This document shows positions 40,599 through 50,356 of a stretch of 54,710 bases of DNA, in pieces. A program made the position numbers and the translations under genes. Where the stretch lies: the NCBI RefSeq assembly GCF_024808875.1, contig NZ_JANUCT010000017.1, positions 1 to 54,710 of the forward strand. The letters run 5' to 3'. Positions within the stretch are counted from its first letter, which is position 1; each line of letters begins with the position of its first letter. The DNA is from Methylohalomonas lacus. Its GTDB lineage: Bacteria; Pseudomonadota; Gammaproteobacteria; Methylohalomonadales; Methylohalomonadaceae. Under the pieces are notes generated by a model. It saw only the letters and a list, made by a program, of their open reading frames with translations. It was not told the DNA's origin and did no database searches.

Positions 40599-42092
40599 AT
40601 GAAACCCTCGCTGCAATTACGCATCGGCCAGAGCCTGACCATGACGCCGCAGCTGCAACAGGCCATACGCCTGTTACAGCTATCGAGTCTGGAGCTGCAG
40701 ACCGAGGTCCAGGAAGCACTGGAATCGAACATGATGCTGGAGCTGGACGAGGATGAGGGCGAGGAGGAAGCCCCGGCAACGAACGGCGAGGCGGAAACAA
40801 CCAGCAACAGCAGCGAAGCCGGGACTGAAGCCGAAAGCGGCCTGCAACAGGAGAATATTCCCGACGACCTGCCGGTCGACAGCGTCTGGGACGATATTTA
40901 CGACCCGCTCAGCTACCAGGGCGCCACGGGCAGTGCCGATCCGGATCTGAACGGCTACGACAATCAGAGCGGTCCGGGCGAATCACTGCATGACTACCTG
41001 CGCTGGCAGCTCAACCTGACCCCGACCAGCGAAACCGACCGCGCCATCGCGCTGGCCATCATCGACGCCCTCGACGACGACGGCTATCTCACCCTGAGCC
41101 TCGAGGAAATCCACGAATCCCTGAGCACGGACATCAAGGGCGAACCCGATGACGATAATACGGACACGCTCGGCCTGGACGAGGTGCGTGCCGTGCTGCA
41201 TATCATCCAGGCCATGGATCCGCCCGGCGTTGCCGCTACTGACCTGCGCGAATGCCTGCTGATCCAGCTGCACCAGCTGCCCGGCGATGTCGCCTGGAAG
41301 GACGCGGCGCACCTGGTTGTCGACCAGCACCTGCAGCTGCTCGCGGCGCACGATTACAATGCGCTGATACGTCAGACCCGGCTCAGTCGCGACGAACTGC
41401 AAGAGGTTCTGAACCTGATCCAGTCGCTCAACCCACGCCCGGGTGGCCAGGTACAGAACACACAGCCGGAATACATCATTCCGGACGTCTATGTGAAGAA
41501 GGACAAGGGCGTCTGGCGAGTGGAACTCAACGGCGAGGCAATTCCGCAACTGCGTATCAACAGCAGTTACGCGCAGATGGTTCGCCGCGCCGACAACAGC
41601 AACGACAACAATTCGCTGAAATCGCATCTGCAGGAAGCGCGCTGGTTCATCAAAAGCCTGCAAAGCCGTAGCGAGACGCTGTTACGCGTCGCCTCCGCCA
41701 TCGTCGAGCGCCAGCAGGCTTTTCTCGAACACGGCGAAGAGGCAATGAAACCGCTGGTCCTGCATGATATTGCCGAGGCCCTGGGCATGCACGAGTCGAC
41801 CATCTCGCGGGTAACAACCCGCAAGTACATGCATACGCCGCGTGGCATTTTCGAGCTGAAATACTTCTTCTCCAGCCACGTCAGCACGACCATGGGGGGC
41901 ACGGCCTCGTCGACCTCGATCCGCGCCCAGATCAAGAAGCTGATCAGCGAGGAACCCCCGCAGAAACCCCTGAGCGACAGCAAAATTGCCAGCATTCTTT
42001 CCGATCGCGGCATTGAAGTGGCGCGACGCACCGTAGCCAAGTATCGTGAGGCCATGTCCATACCGCCGTCGAACGAGCGCAAGCATCTATAA
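40599..42092 (+). CDS. rpoN: RNA polymerase sigma-54 factor
   Basis: The 497-residue product has the activator-interacting region I (LQLRIGQSLTMTPQLQQAIR), an acidic region II (about 45-115), the core-binding domain, the helix-turn-helix around LHDIAEALGMHESTISRVTTRKYM, and the RpoN box ARRTVAKYRE near the end. It directs transcription from -24/-12 promoters with enhancer-binding activators. Its place after lptB and before hpf, ptsN and the PTS genes is the usual one. Confidence 0.97.
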   Translation: MKPSLQLRIGQSLTMTPQLQQAIRLLQLSSLELQTEVQEALESNMMLELDEDEGEEEAPATNGEAETTSNSSEAGTEAESGLQQENIPDDLPVDSVWDDIYDPLSYQGATGSADPDLNGYDNQSGPGESLHDYLRWQLNLTPTSETDRAIALAIIDALDDDGYLTLSLEEIHESLSTDIKGEPDDDNTDTLGLDEVRAVLHIIQAMDPPGVAATDLRECLLIQLHQLPGDVAWKDAAHLVVDQHLQLLAAHDYNALIRQTRLSRDELQEVLNLIQSLNPRPGGQVQNTQPEYIIPDVYVKKDKGVWRVELNGEAIPQLRINSSYAQMVRRADNSNDNNSLKSHLQEARWFIKSLQSRSETLLRVASAIVERQQAFLEHGEEAMKPLVLHDIAEALGMHESTISRVTTRKYMHTPRGIFELKYFFSSHVSTTMGGTASSTSIRAQIKKLISEEPPQKPLSDSKIASILSDRGIEVARRTVAKYREAMSIPPSNERKHL

Positions 42093-42115
42093 CCAGTCCC
42101 CTAAAGGAGGCCGCC

Positions 42116-42439
42116 ATGCAAATCAATATCACCGGTCAGCAGATGGACGTCACACCTGCCCTGCGCGAGTATGTGGAAACCAAGTTCCAGCGCCTGGAGC
42201 GGCACTTCGATCAAATCACGAATGTGCATGTCATACTCAGCATCGAGAAAGAGCGGCACAAGGCCGAGGCCACCATCAGCGTCAGCCGCGGCGAGCTGTT
42301 CGCCAACACCGAGCAGGAGAGTATGTATGCTGCGATCGATGAGTTGATGGACAAGCTGGATCGGCAACTGAAAAAGCACAAGGAAAAAATGACCGACCAC
42401 CACCGCAGCGAAGGTGGCCTGAAATCCCAGAGCCTGTAA
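42116..42439 (+). CDS. hpf: Ribosome hibernation promoting factor
   Basis: The 107-residue product (MQINITGQQMDVTPALREYVE) is a short HPF/YfiA-type protein that binds the decoding region of 30S subunits and helps form inactive 70S dimers in stationary phase. A near-perfect ribosome-binding site AAAGGAGG lies before the ATG. It follows rpoN by 23 bp and precedes ptsN. Confidence 0.96.
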   Translation: MQINITGQQMDVTPALREYVETKFQRLERHFDQITNVHVILSIEKERHKAEATISVSRGELFANTEQESMYAAIDELMDKLDRQLKKHKEKMTDHHRSEGGLKSQSL

Positions 42440-42511
42440 CCCGAAGTGATATCATTCAAGGGATCGAGCAGGCGCATCGCAGACAGCCACATAAGCCACA
42501 ATGTAAGTCAC

Positions 42512-42958
42512 ATGCAAATCTCCGAAATACTCTCTCCCTCCCGTATCGCGGGCAATGTCGACGTCTCCAGCAAAAAGAGTGTCCTGGAGCTGCTCGCCAA
42601 CCTGATCGCCGACGATACGCCGGACCTGACGCAGACGGAAATATTCGACAGCCTGTGCGCGCGCGAACGGCTTGGTAGCACCGGCCTCGGTCATGGTGTC
42701 GCCATACCGCATGGCCGTCTGCGTGGCAGCAAGCAAACCCTGGGGGCCTTTATCCAGCTCAACGAGGGTGTCGACTACGATGCCGTCGATCAGCAACCGG
42801 TGGATCTGTTATTTGCCCTGCTGGTGCCGGAGGCGTCAACCGATGAACACCTGCAGGTGCTGGCACGACTGGCAGAAATGTTCAGTGACTCGGAGCTGGT
42901 CACCAGGCTGCGCCAGGGCGGGTCGAATACAGCGTTGTACGAACTGCTGAAAGAATAA
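42512..42958 (+). CDS. ptsN: Nitrogen PTS EIIA component PtsN
   Basis: PtsN is a phosphorylatable regulator of the nitrogen-type phosphotransferase system. The 148-residue product has the phosphorylation site in GHGVAIPHGR (His67 probable) and follows the fructose-type EIIA fold. The ATG at 42512 is preferred over an upstream in-frame start at 42446. Substrates are other proteins such as potassium transporters and kinases in better studied bacteria. No permease component is fused or adjacent. Confidence 0.95.
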   Translation: MQISEILSPSRIAGNVDVSSKKSVLELLANLIADDTPDLTQTEIFDSLCARERLGSTGLGHGVAIPHGRLRGSKQTLGAFIQLNEGVDYDAVDQQPVDLLFALLVPEASTDEHLQVLARLAEMFSDSELVTRLRQGGSNTALYELLKE

Positions 42959-42970
42959 ACGGGTGCCGCC

Positions 42971-43993
42971 ATGACCGACCAGATTAGCGTCACCGACCTG
43001 TTCAATAATCATGCACAAAAGCTGATGCTTGAATGGGCCGCTGGTCAGGAAGGTGGCAAACGCATTATCACACCGGAAGAGTCCAGCCTACGGCCGCAGG
43101 ACTATGCTGCCGACGAATTCGACACGCATGGCAACAATCAAGGCCCCCGGATCAAGACGCCCACTAACAAGTCACTGGTCGGTTATCTCAACCTGATCCA
43201 CCCGCACCAGATTCAGGTGCTCGGCAAGATCGAACTGAACTATCTCGAAAGCCTGCGCGACATCTCGCGCCAGGACGCCATCCGCCAGTTGTTCAGCCAT
43301 CAACCGGCATGCCTGGTCATCGCCGAATCACAGATACCGCCGACCCTGCTCAAGCGTCGCTGTAATGAACAAAGCATCCCCATGTTCACGACGCCATTGT
43401 CGAGTACCAAGCTGACCGAGTCGCTGCATTATTACCTCAGCAACCTGTTTGCCGATGTCGTCGTATTACATGGCGTATTCATGGAGGTCATGGCGATCGG
43501 GGTATTGATCACCGGCCCCAGCGGCATCGGCAAGAGCGAGTTGGCACTGGAACTCATCACCCGTGGTCACCGGCTGGTGGCCGACGACGCGCCGCAGTTC
43601 TCGCGCATCGCGCCGGACATCATCAATGGTTATTGCCCGGAGTTGCTGACCGATTTTCTTGAAGTGCGCGGACTCGGCATCATCAATGTACGCGAGCTGT
43701 TCGGCAACAACGCCATCAAGGGCAATAAATACCTGCGCCTTATCATTCGCCTCGAACCAATGGACAAGGACCGACTGCTCAAGCTTGATCGTCTCGAGGG
43801 CAGTTATCGCACGCAGCGTGTCCTGGAAGTGGATGTGCCGGAAATCACGGTGCCGGTGGCGCCGGGTCGCAACCTTGCTGTACTGGTCGAATGTGCCGCA
43901 CACAGTCATCTGCTGCGCATGAGCGGTTACAACGCCTCGCAGGACTTTGCCGATCGCCAGCGCCAGCTGATCCAGCAAACCGCCAGCAAGTGA
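42971..43993 (+). CDS. hprK: HPr kinase/phosphorylase
   Basis: HprK phosphorylates HPr on its regulatory Ser and reverses this with phosphate. The 340-residue product has the N-terminal domain, the LHGVF motif, Walker A GPSGIGKSELALELI, the paired Asp in VADDAPQF, and the family signature EVRGLGIINVRELFG. Compared with about 320 residues in Neisseria HprK, it has a hydrophilic insertion of about 20 residues near 33-58. The target Ser is present in the HPr encoded at 45341. Confidence 0.95.
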   Translation: MTDQISVTDLFNNHAQKLMLEWAAGQEGGKRIITPEESSLRPQDYAADEFDTHGNNQGPRIKTPTNKSLVGYLNLIHPHQIQVLGKIELNYLESLRDISRQDAIRQLFSHQPACLVIAESQIPPTLLKRRCNEQSIPMFTTPLSSTKLTESLHYYLSNLFADVVVLHGVFMEVMAIGVLITGPSGIGKSELALELITRGHRLVADDAPQFSRIAPDIINGYCPELLTDFLEVRGLGIINVRELFGNNAIKGNKYLRLIIRLEPMDKDRLLKLDRLEGSYRTQRVLEVDVPEITVPVAPGRNLAVLVECAAHSHLLRMSGYNASQDFADRQRQLIQQTASK

Positions 43994-44002
43994 GTCGCGA
44001 CA

Positions 44003-44875
44003 ATGACTGAGGCCAAGCAACGTCGAGTCATTATTGTCAGCGGCCTGTCCGGGGCCGGCAAGACCGTGGCGCTGAACACGCTCGAGGACCTGGACTACTA
44101 CTGCATCGATAATCTGCCAGCCAGCTTGCTGGTATCGATCCTTGATCGACTTGAACAGGGCTATCCGTTGTTTGCCAACCGCCTGGCGCTGGGTATTGAT
44201 GCACGCAACCCCGAACAGGAGTTGACCACGCTACCGGGTACCATTCAGTCCCTGCGTGAACACGGCATCAGCACCGAGCTGATCTTTATCGAAGCGACGG
44301 ATGACGTGCTTACCCGGCGTTTCAGCGAGACACGGCGCAAACACCCACTGTCTTCGAACCAGGTCAATCTCACCGAGGCCCTGCGCAAGGAGCGCGGCCT
44401 GATGGGGCCATTATCCGAGGCGGCCGACCTGCGTATCGACACCAGTCACACACAACTACATGAACTGCGTGACCTGGTCCGCGAACGTATTGCCCGGCGC
44501 GCGCCCAATGCGTTGTCCCTGCAACTGACCTCATTTGGTTACAAGCTCGGCCTGCCACGCGATGCCGACTTTGCCTTTGACGTACGTTGCCTGCCAAACC
44601 CGCACTGGAACCAGGAACTACGGCCCTATACCGGCCGTGATGATCCGGTGATCCAGTTCCTGGAGGCGCAGCCACAGGTCGAAACCATGCTGCAACAGAT
44701 ACGTGGGTTTCTGGAGACCTGGATCCCCCAGTTCGAAGCTGACAACCGCAGCTACCTGACGGTGGCTATCGGCTGCACCGGTGGCCAGCATCGTTCGGTC
44801 TACATGGTGGAAAAACTGTCACGTTTTTTCATGGAACAGGGTAAAACGACGCTGGTGCGCCACCGCGATATCTAG
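44003..44875 (+). CDS. rapZ: RNase adapter protein RapZ
   Basis: The 290-residue product has an N-terminal P-loop (VSGLSGAGKTVALNTLEDL) and the C-terminal domain with IGCTGGQHRSVYMVEKL, which in Escherichia coli binds GlcN-6-phosphate and GlmZ/GlmY RNAs. RapZ guides RNase E to small RNAs that control glucosamine synthesis. Whether those RNAs exist here is unknown. The gene lies 9 bp after hprK. Confidence 0.95.
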   Translation: MTEAKQRRVIIVSGLSGAGKTVALNTLEDLDYYCIDNLPASLLVSILDRLEQGYPLFANRLALGIDARNPEQELTTLPGTIQSLREHGISTELIFIEATDDVLTRRFSETRRKHPLSSNQVNLTEALRKERGLMGPLSEAADLRIDTSHTQLHELRDLVRERIARRAPNALSLQLTSFGYKLGLPRDADFAFDVRCLPNPHWNQELRPYTGRDDPVIQFLEAQPQVETMLQQIRGFLETWIPQFEADNRSYLTVAIGCTGGQHRSVYMVEKLSRFFMEQGKTTLVRHRDI

Positions 44876-44942
44876 TCCTGTTTATGATTTTATACTGGAT
44901 GAACATATGCCGGGGCTCTGTTGAGTCGTTCGGAGAAAAACC

Positions 44943-45344
44943 ATGAGTGTCGGCCTGTTAATCATCAGTCATAGCGGTATCGGTCCGGCGCTGCTCGGCA
45001 CGACCACGCACATGCTGGGCGGTTGCCCGATGAACGCCAAACTGTTAACGGCCTCGCGTGAAAGCGAACCGGAAGACCTCATGGCCGATGCACAGGAACT
45101 GCTCGATTTGCTCGATGAGGGAGATGGCGTACTGGTACTTACCGACTTGTTCGGTTCCACGCCCAGCAACATCGCCAACCGTCTGGGCGAGTTTCACCAG
45201 GTACGAATTATCAGCGGCATGAATCTGCCCATGCTGGTACGGGTACTCAACTATCCGCAACTGGATCTCGACGCACTGGCACAAAAAGCCGTGACGGGGG
45301 GGCGCGACGGCGTTTTCATGGCCAGGGATGATCATCAAGCATGA
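44943..45344 (+). CDS. Mannose-type PTS EIIA protein
   Basis: The 133-residue product starts MSVGLLIISHSGIGPAL with the phosphorylatable His10. The LTDLFGSTPSNIANRL stretch is typical of EIIA-Man domains. No EIIB, EIIC or EIID gene accompanies it, so the protein probably senses HPr phosphorylation in place of sugar transport. Its stop overlaps the ptsH start as ATGA. Confidence 0.93.
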   Translation: MSVGLLIISHSGIGPALLGTTTHMLGGCPMNAKLLTASRESEPEDLMADAQELLDLLDEGDGVLVLTDLFGSTPSNIANRLGEFHQVRIISGMNLPMLVRVLNYPQLDLDALAQKAVTGGRDGVFMARDDHQA

Positions 45345-45613
45345 CTGAAAAAACCCAGATCAATATCGTCAACAAACTCGGCCTGCATGCACGTGCAGCA
45401 GCGCGCTTTGTACAGACCGCTTCCGAATACCAAAGCGAAATAACGCTGATCCACAATGGCAGGCGTGTCAGTGGTAAAAGCATCATGGGCGTGATGATGC
45501 TGGCCGCAGGCAAGGGCAGCTGTATCGAGATCGAGGCCGACGGCAATGATGCCGAGGCAGCGCTCGAGGCATTGACCGAGTTAACCGAGAATCGGTTCGG
45601 AGAGTCTGAATGA
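45341..45613 (+). CDS. ptsH: Phosphocarrier protein HPr
   Basis: HPr passes phosphate from EI to EIIA proteins. The 90-residue product has the catalytic His16 in NKLGLHARAAARFV and the regulatory Ser47 in SGKSIMGVMML, the site acted on by HprK. Both phosphorylation sites are intact. Its stop overlaps ptsI as ATGA. In this setting it may serve as the nitrogen-PTS carrier as well. Confidence 0.96.
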   Translation: MTEKTQINIVNKLGLHARAAARFVQTASEYQSEITLIHNGRRVSGKSIMGVMMLAAGKGSCIEIEADGNDAEAALEALTELTENRFGESE

Positions 45614-47337
45614 GTTTTGCCTTGCACGGCGTTGGCGTATCACGTGGCATTGCCATCGGCAATGTGCATATCATCGAGCGCAACCAGCTCGAAATCCCCG
45701 AATACAACATCACGCCGGATGATGTAGAGGCCGAGGTCAAACGTTTCGAATCGGCCATCTCAAGTGCGCGCCAGCAGCTGCGTGCAATCCGTAATCATGT
45801 GCCGCGTGAAGTGGGTTCGGATATTGCCGCGTTCATCGATACGCACTTGTTGATGCTTGAAGACGTCGCGATTACCGAGGAACCCGGCAAACTGATTCGC
45901 GATATGCAATGCAATGCCGAATGGGCTTTGCGTATGCAGCGTGACGCGCTGGTCAATGTGTTCGAGGAAATGGACGATGCCTATCTGCGCACGCGCAAGG
46001 ATGATGTCGTTCATGTCATCAATCGTATCCAGCGCATCCTGCTCAAGCACACACCGTTGCGCCACGAGGAGCCGGATAGCCGCCTCAGTGGCTATATCGT
46101 CCTGGCTGATGACCTGACGCCAGCAGACACCGTGTTACTGCAGTACCAGGGTATCGTCGCATTTGCCACCGAGTTCGGTGGCCCGACCTCGCATACTGCC
46201 ATCCTTGCCCGTAGCCTGGGCATTCCCGCCATCGTTGGCGTTCACCAGGCGCGTCGTTATGTGCGCGAGGACGAGCAGCTGGTTATCGATGGCACCCGGG
46301 GTGTACTGCTTGCCAATCCCGACAAACGTACGCTGAACCATTACAAACGCCGTCAGCGCGAAGAAAAGCGTTATCTCACCGACCTCAAGAAGATCCGGCT
46401 GGCACCAACGGTTTCCCAGGACGGCGTTACTATCGACCTGCAAACCAACATCGAACTACCGCGTGATTTTGAAAACGTACGCGAGGTCGGTGCCAGCGGC
46501 GTCGGTCTTTACCGCACCGAGTTCATGTACATGAACCGCGAAACGCCACCGGACGAAGAAGAACATTATGAAACCTATGCCAGCGTCATTCGTATTCTCG
46601 ACGGCCTGCCGCTGACCATTCGCACTCTGGACCTGGGCGCAGATAAGCAGGTTGACGGCGGCCGTCAGAGCGGTCCGGTGCAGTCAAACCCGGCACTGGG
46701 TCTGCGCGCAATTCGGCTATGCCTGAAAGAACCAGCGCTATTCCGGCCGCAGGTGCGTGCGATCATGCGCGCCTCGGCACTCGGACCGGTACGCATGATG
46801 ATCCCGATGCTGTCGAATGTGCACGAGATGGAGCAGGTGTTGCAGATGGTCACTGAGCTCAAGCAGGAGCTCAGCGATAAGCGCATTCCGTTCGATCACG
46901 ATATCGCCGTAGGCGGCATGATCGAGGTACCTGCAGCGGCCGTGTGCGCCGATATCTTTGCCAAACACCTCGACTTCCTGTCCATCGGCACCAACGATCT
47001 GATCCAGTACACGATGGCCATCGACCGGGTGAATGAGGAAGTCAACTATTTATACGATCCGTTACACCCGGCTGTTTTGCGTCTTGTCCACCAGACGCTC
47101 CAGGCCGGTGAACGCGCCGGCATACCGGTCGCCATGTGCGGCGAGATGGCTGGTGAAACGGAATATACACGCCTGCTGCTGGGCCTGGGTCTGCGTGAGT
47201 TCAGTGTTCACCCGGCCGTGCTTCTGGAGGTGAAACAGATCGTCATGCACAGCCGTATTCGCGATCTGGAGAAGCTCGCACGCAAGGCGCTACAGGCCTG
47301 TAGTGGCGGTGATGTCCTGCAATTGATGCAAAGCTAG
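45610..47337 (+). CDS. ptsI: PTS enzyme I
   Basis: EI starts the phosphorelay from phosphoenolpyruvate. The 575-residue product has the HPr-binding N-terminal domain, the active-site His195 in GGPTSHTAILARS, the PEP-binding barrel with IGTNDLIQYTMAIDR, and the catalytic Cys in AMCGEMAGE. It lacks the N-terminal GAF domain of the PtsP (nitrogen) form, so a single EI probably feeds both HPr-dependent branches here. It ends the phosphorelay gene set; mgtE follows after 112 bp. Confidence 0.96.
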   Translation: MSFALHGVGVSRGIAIGNVHIIERNQLEIPEYNITPDDVEAEVKRFESAISSARQQLRAIRNHVPREVGSDIAAFIDTHLLMLEDVAITEEPGKLIRDMQCNAEWALRMQRDALVNVFEEMDDAYLRTRKDDVVHVINRIQRILLKHTPLRHEEPDSRLSGYIVLADDLTPADTVLLQYQGIVAFATEFGGPTSHTAILARSLGIPAIVGVHQARRYVREDEQLVIDGTRGVLLANPDKRTLNHYKRRQREEKRYLTDLKKIRLAPTVSQDGVTIDLQTNIELPRDFENVREVGASGVGLYRTEFMYMNRETPPDEEEHYETYASVIRILDGLPLTIRTLDLGADKQVDGGRQSGPVQSNPALGLRAIRLCLKEPALFRPQVRAIMRASALGPVRMMIPMLSNVHEMEQVLQMVTELKQELSDKRIPFDHDIAVGGMIEVPAAAVCADIFAKHLDFLSIGTNDLIQYTMAIDRVNEEVNYLYDPLHPAVLRLVHQTLQAGERAGIPVAMCGEMAGETEYTRLLLGLGLREFSVHPAVLLEVKQIVMHSRIRDLEKLARKALQACSGGDVLQLMQS

Positions 47338-47449
47338 CCGCGATTCGGGCACGCAAGATTTACTGACCCGGCGATTATTTCGCCACCGGGATCTTACCCG
47401 CCTTAAGTGCGCTTGCTACACTGCCAAGTTGCAAGCAACAGGGGTGATC

Positions 47450-48820
47450 ATGACCGATCCCGAAACCACATCCCAGGACACCATCGAACAGCCGACGCTC
47501 GAGCAGCTGCGCGAGGCGCTGGACAACGAGGATCCGGCCGCTATTCGCGAGTTGCTCGCGAATATCCACGCCTCCGAGGTCGCCGATCTGCTGGAAAGCC
47601 TGCCGAACCAGGATCGCCAGCGCGTCTGGTGGCTGATCGATCCGGATAGTGCCGGTGACGTCCTCGCGCATGCCCAGGAGTCCGTCCGCGTCAGCCTGCT
47701 GGAACTGATGCAGCCGCAGGAAGTGGTGGAAGCCACCCGCTCCCTGGATACCGACGACGCCGCCGACATTCTCCAGGACCTGCCGGAAGCATTGATCGAA
47801 AGCGTGCTGCTCGCCATGGACGAGCAGAATCGGCAGCGTCTGGCCTCGGTGATGTCCTACCCGGAAGACACCGCCGGCGGCCTGATGGACCTGGATGTCA
47901 TTCCGATACGGGCCGATGTCACCCTCGATGTGGTCAACCGTTTCCTGCGTCGGCGCAGCGAAATTCCCGATAACACCGACTCGCTGGTGGTTGTGGATCG
48001 CGACAACAGGTTTCTCGGCGTTCTGCCATTGACCGCAATGTTTCTGAACGATAGCGAACGCACTGTTGGCGAATGCATGAATACCTCGGCCGAGCCGTTA
48101 CCGGCAACGCTGCCTGCTGCCGAAGTGGCCAAAAAGTTCGAACAACGCGACTTTGTTTCGGCACCGGTAGTCGATGAGGAAAATCATCTGCTGGGGCGGA
48201 TCACCATTGACGACGTGGTCGACGTCATTCAGGAAGAAGCCGAACAGACGTTCAGGCGCATGGCCGGCATCGAGGAAAACGACCTGTTCGCACCGATCTG
48301 GTCAAGCACGCGCCGCCGCGCCGTCTGGCTGGGCATCAACATCATTACCGCCTTTGTCGCTGCCGCGGTTATCGGCCGCTTCGAGGCGACCATTCAGCAG
48401 CTTGTCGCCCTGGCCGTGCTGATGCCGATCGTCGCCAGCATGGGTGGCGTCGCCGGTAACCAGACCCTGACGATCATGGTACGCGGCCTGGCGCTGGGCC
48501 AGATCGGCAAATCGAACATCCAGCCCTTGTTGCGCAAGGAATTGATCATCAGCTTTCTGAACGGCCTGCTCTGGGCGCTGGTTGTCGGCGTGATCGCCTA
48601 CCTGTGGTTCGGCAATCACCTGGTCAGTCTGGTAATCGGCGCCGCAATGGTGATCACGCTGGCCTCCGGTGCACTGGCCGGTGCGCTGATTCCCCTGTTA
48701 CTGAAACGGATTGGCGTCGACCCGGCCATCGCCGGCGGTGTGCTGCTGACCACGGTAACTGATGTGGTGGGCTTTCTCAGCTTTCTCGGTCTGGCCGCGA
48801 TCGTGCTGGCACTGGTCTAG
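47450..48820 (+). CDS. mgtE: Magnesium transporter MgtE
   Basis: The 456-residue product has the cytoplasmic MgtE N domain (about 10-130), two CBS domains (about 135-265) that sense Mg2+, and a C-terminal channel domain of five helices (WLGINIITAFVAAAVIGRFEATIQ through FLGLAAIVLALV). ATG at 47450 with AGGGGTG upstream is preferred to the TTG at 47429. Its stop TAG shares the palindrome CTAG with the convergent gene, so the two coding regions overlap by 4 bp. Confidence 0.96.
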   Translation: MTDPETTSQDTIEQPTLEQLREALDNEDPAAIRELLANIHASEVADLLESLPNQDRQRVWWLIDPDSAGDVLAHAQESVRVSLLELMQPQEVVEATRSLDTDDAADILQDLPEALIESVLLAMDEQNRQRLASVMSYPEDTAGGLMDLDVIPIRADVTLDVVNRFLRRRSEIPDNTDSLVVVDRDNRFLGVLPLTAMFLNDSERTVGECMNTSAEPLPATLPAAEVAKKFEQRDFVSAPVVDEENHLLGRITIDDVVDVIQEEAEQTFRRMAGIEENDLFAPIWSSTRRRAVWLGINIITAFVAAAVIGRFEATIQQLVALAVLMPIVASMGGVAGNQTLTIMVRGLALGQIGKSNIQPLLRKELIISFLNGLLWALVVGVIAYLWFGNHLVSLVIGAAMVITLASGALAGALIPLLLKRIGVDPAIAGGVLLTTVTDVVGFLSFLGLAAIVLALV

Positions 48821-49200
48821 CCCCGGCGTCTGGCCCAACGCCGCCAGCGATCCAGGTCCCAGTCGCGCGGATCGATGAGATGCCGTCGGGCCTGTGGAAT
48901 GACGTACACATAGGCGCGCTGGCGGCCGGCTTCGCTGTCCACCTCCAGCAGACGGCGTTCGTAGCAGCTGTCTTCGTAACGATCCAGCGCCGCCAGCGTA
49001 CGCGCATCAACATCCAGCAACTGGCCGACGACCTCGGCACCGGGCTCGGCGACGATACCCGGGTAAGGGAGGTTACGCAGCCGGTAGCGCCGGTAATCAG
49101 GCAGTCGCGCCGGCGCTGCCGGCACCGACCGGCCGCAGACCTCGCAGCGCAGATCCGCATCGAGCAACGTGCCGTAGACAAAAACGCCGTAACGCGACAT
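48817..49200 (-). CDS. Gamma-glutamylcyclotransferase-like protein
   Basis: The 127-residue product starts MSRYGVFVYGTLLDADLR, the YGTL substrate-binding motif of the AIG2/GGCT fold, and has a likely catalytic Glu in LDRYEDSCYERR. Related enzymes release 5-oxoproline from gamma-glutamyl compounds or glutathione. The ATG at 49200 is preferred; upstream codons belong to the preceding gap. It follows thrB by 11 bp on the same strand. Confidence 0.88.
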   Translation of the reverse strand: MSRYGVFVYGTLLDADLRCEVCGRSVPAAPARLPDYRRYRLRNLPYPGIVAEPGAEVVGQLLDVDARTLAALDRYEDSCYERRLLEVDSEAGRQRAYVYVIPQARRHLIDPRDWDLDRWRRWARRRG

Positions 49201-49211
49201 CAAGAAGTCCT

Positions 49212-50177
49212 TCAGGCACTGACGGCGGTCTGCCACATGGCGCGCAACTCGTCATCGACGCCGATGCGGCTGGTGAGCACATCACGAAACACGTTCGGAT
49301 CCTTGATATGCGTGATCTCGCCGGGCCGCGGAAAGTGCATGTCCCGGAGGCGCGACAGCCAGAAGCGCAGGGCGGCACCGCGCAGCATCGCCGGCCAGAC
49401 ATCGATCTCCCGCGGCGTCACCGTACGGAAACGCTGATAACCGCCGAGCAGGTGCGCGGCATTGTCACTGTCGACAGCACTGTCGCCACTGTTACACCAG
49501 TCGTTGACCGTCACCGCCAGGTCATAAATCAGGTAGAAATTGCAGGCGTAGTAAAAATCAATGATACCGGTCAGGCGTTCGCCGACGAACAATGCGTTGT
49601 CACGAAACAGGTCGGCATGGATGATGCCGAACGGCAGATCACGCGTGTCGACGGCGGCCTGGAATTCCAGCTCGGCCCGGAGCAGGGCCTGGTCCGAGTG
49701 GCTCAGCTTCGGCATCACCTCGGCAGCTGTAGTAACCCACCATTTCGGTCCGCGCACCGGGTCGCGGTGCATGCCGAACTGATCGCAAGCGACATGCATG
49801 CGTGCCATCTGTTCGCCAATGGCGCGGCACTGCGTCGGCGTCGGCAAATCCACACTGGCACCGTTGAGCCGCTGCACCAGCGCCGCCGGCTTGCCGTTGA
49901 GCCGCTGCAGATACATACCGTTGCGATCCGGTACCGGGTGCGCGCTGGGGATATCATGCTCGGCCAGGAACGCCATCAGTTCGAGAAAATAGGGCAGCTC
50001 GTCGGCCTGCAGAACCTCGAACAGCGTCAGAACGTAATCGCCGGTGCTGGTGGTGACAAAGTAATTGGTATTTTCTATACCGTTGCTGATGCCGACGAAC
50101 TGTTCGAGTTCGCCCAGATCATAGCCGGCCAGGAATTGCTTGAGTTGTTCTGTCGTTACGACCGTATAAACGGACAT
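49212..50177 (-). CDS. thrB: Homoserine kinase, type II
   Basis: The 321-residue product belongs to the choline-kinase-like homoserine kinases of Pseudomonas type. It has the nucleotide-site stretch GIENTNYFVTTSTGDYVLTLFE, the catalytic loop GIIHADLFRDNALF and the metal-binding LTGIIDFYYA. It phosphorylates homoserine on the path to threonine. Its closeness to the DUF2782 gene and polA is a familiar gammaproteobacterial order. Confidence 0.94.
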   Translation of the reverse strand: MSVYTVVTTEQLKQFLAGYDLGELEQFVGISNGIENTNYFVTTSTGDYVLTLFEVLQADELPYFLELMAFLAEHDIPSAHPVPDRNGMYLQRLNGKPAALVQRLNGASVDLPTPTQCRAIGEQMARMHVACDQFGMHRDPVRGPKWWVTTAAEVMPKLSHSDQALLRAELEFQAAVDTRDLPFGIIHADLFRDNALFVGERLTGIIDFYYACNFYLIYDLAVTVNDWCNSGDSAVDSDNAAHLLGGYQRFRTVTPREIDVWPAMLRGAALRFWLSRLRDMHFPRPGEITHIKDPNVFRDVLTSRIGVDDELRAMWQTAVSA

Positions 50178-50356
50178 GCTGCGATCGCCGTCAACAAGCC
50201 AGTCCGGTGGTAGACCGGGCGGCGTGATTAGTTATTTTAATGGTTAAGCCCCGTAACCGCTGCTGCCACACCGGATTTCGTCCCGGTATGGCCACATGGA
50301 CGCATGGCTGTCCGTCTATTGTGCCCGCTGGCGCCGGCGGCGTGAAGTTTTAACCG

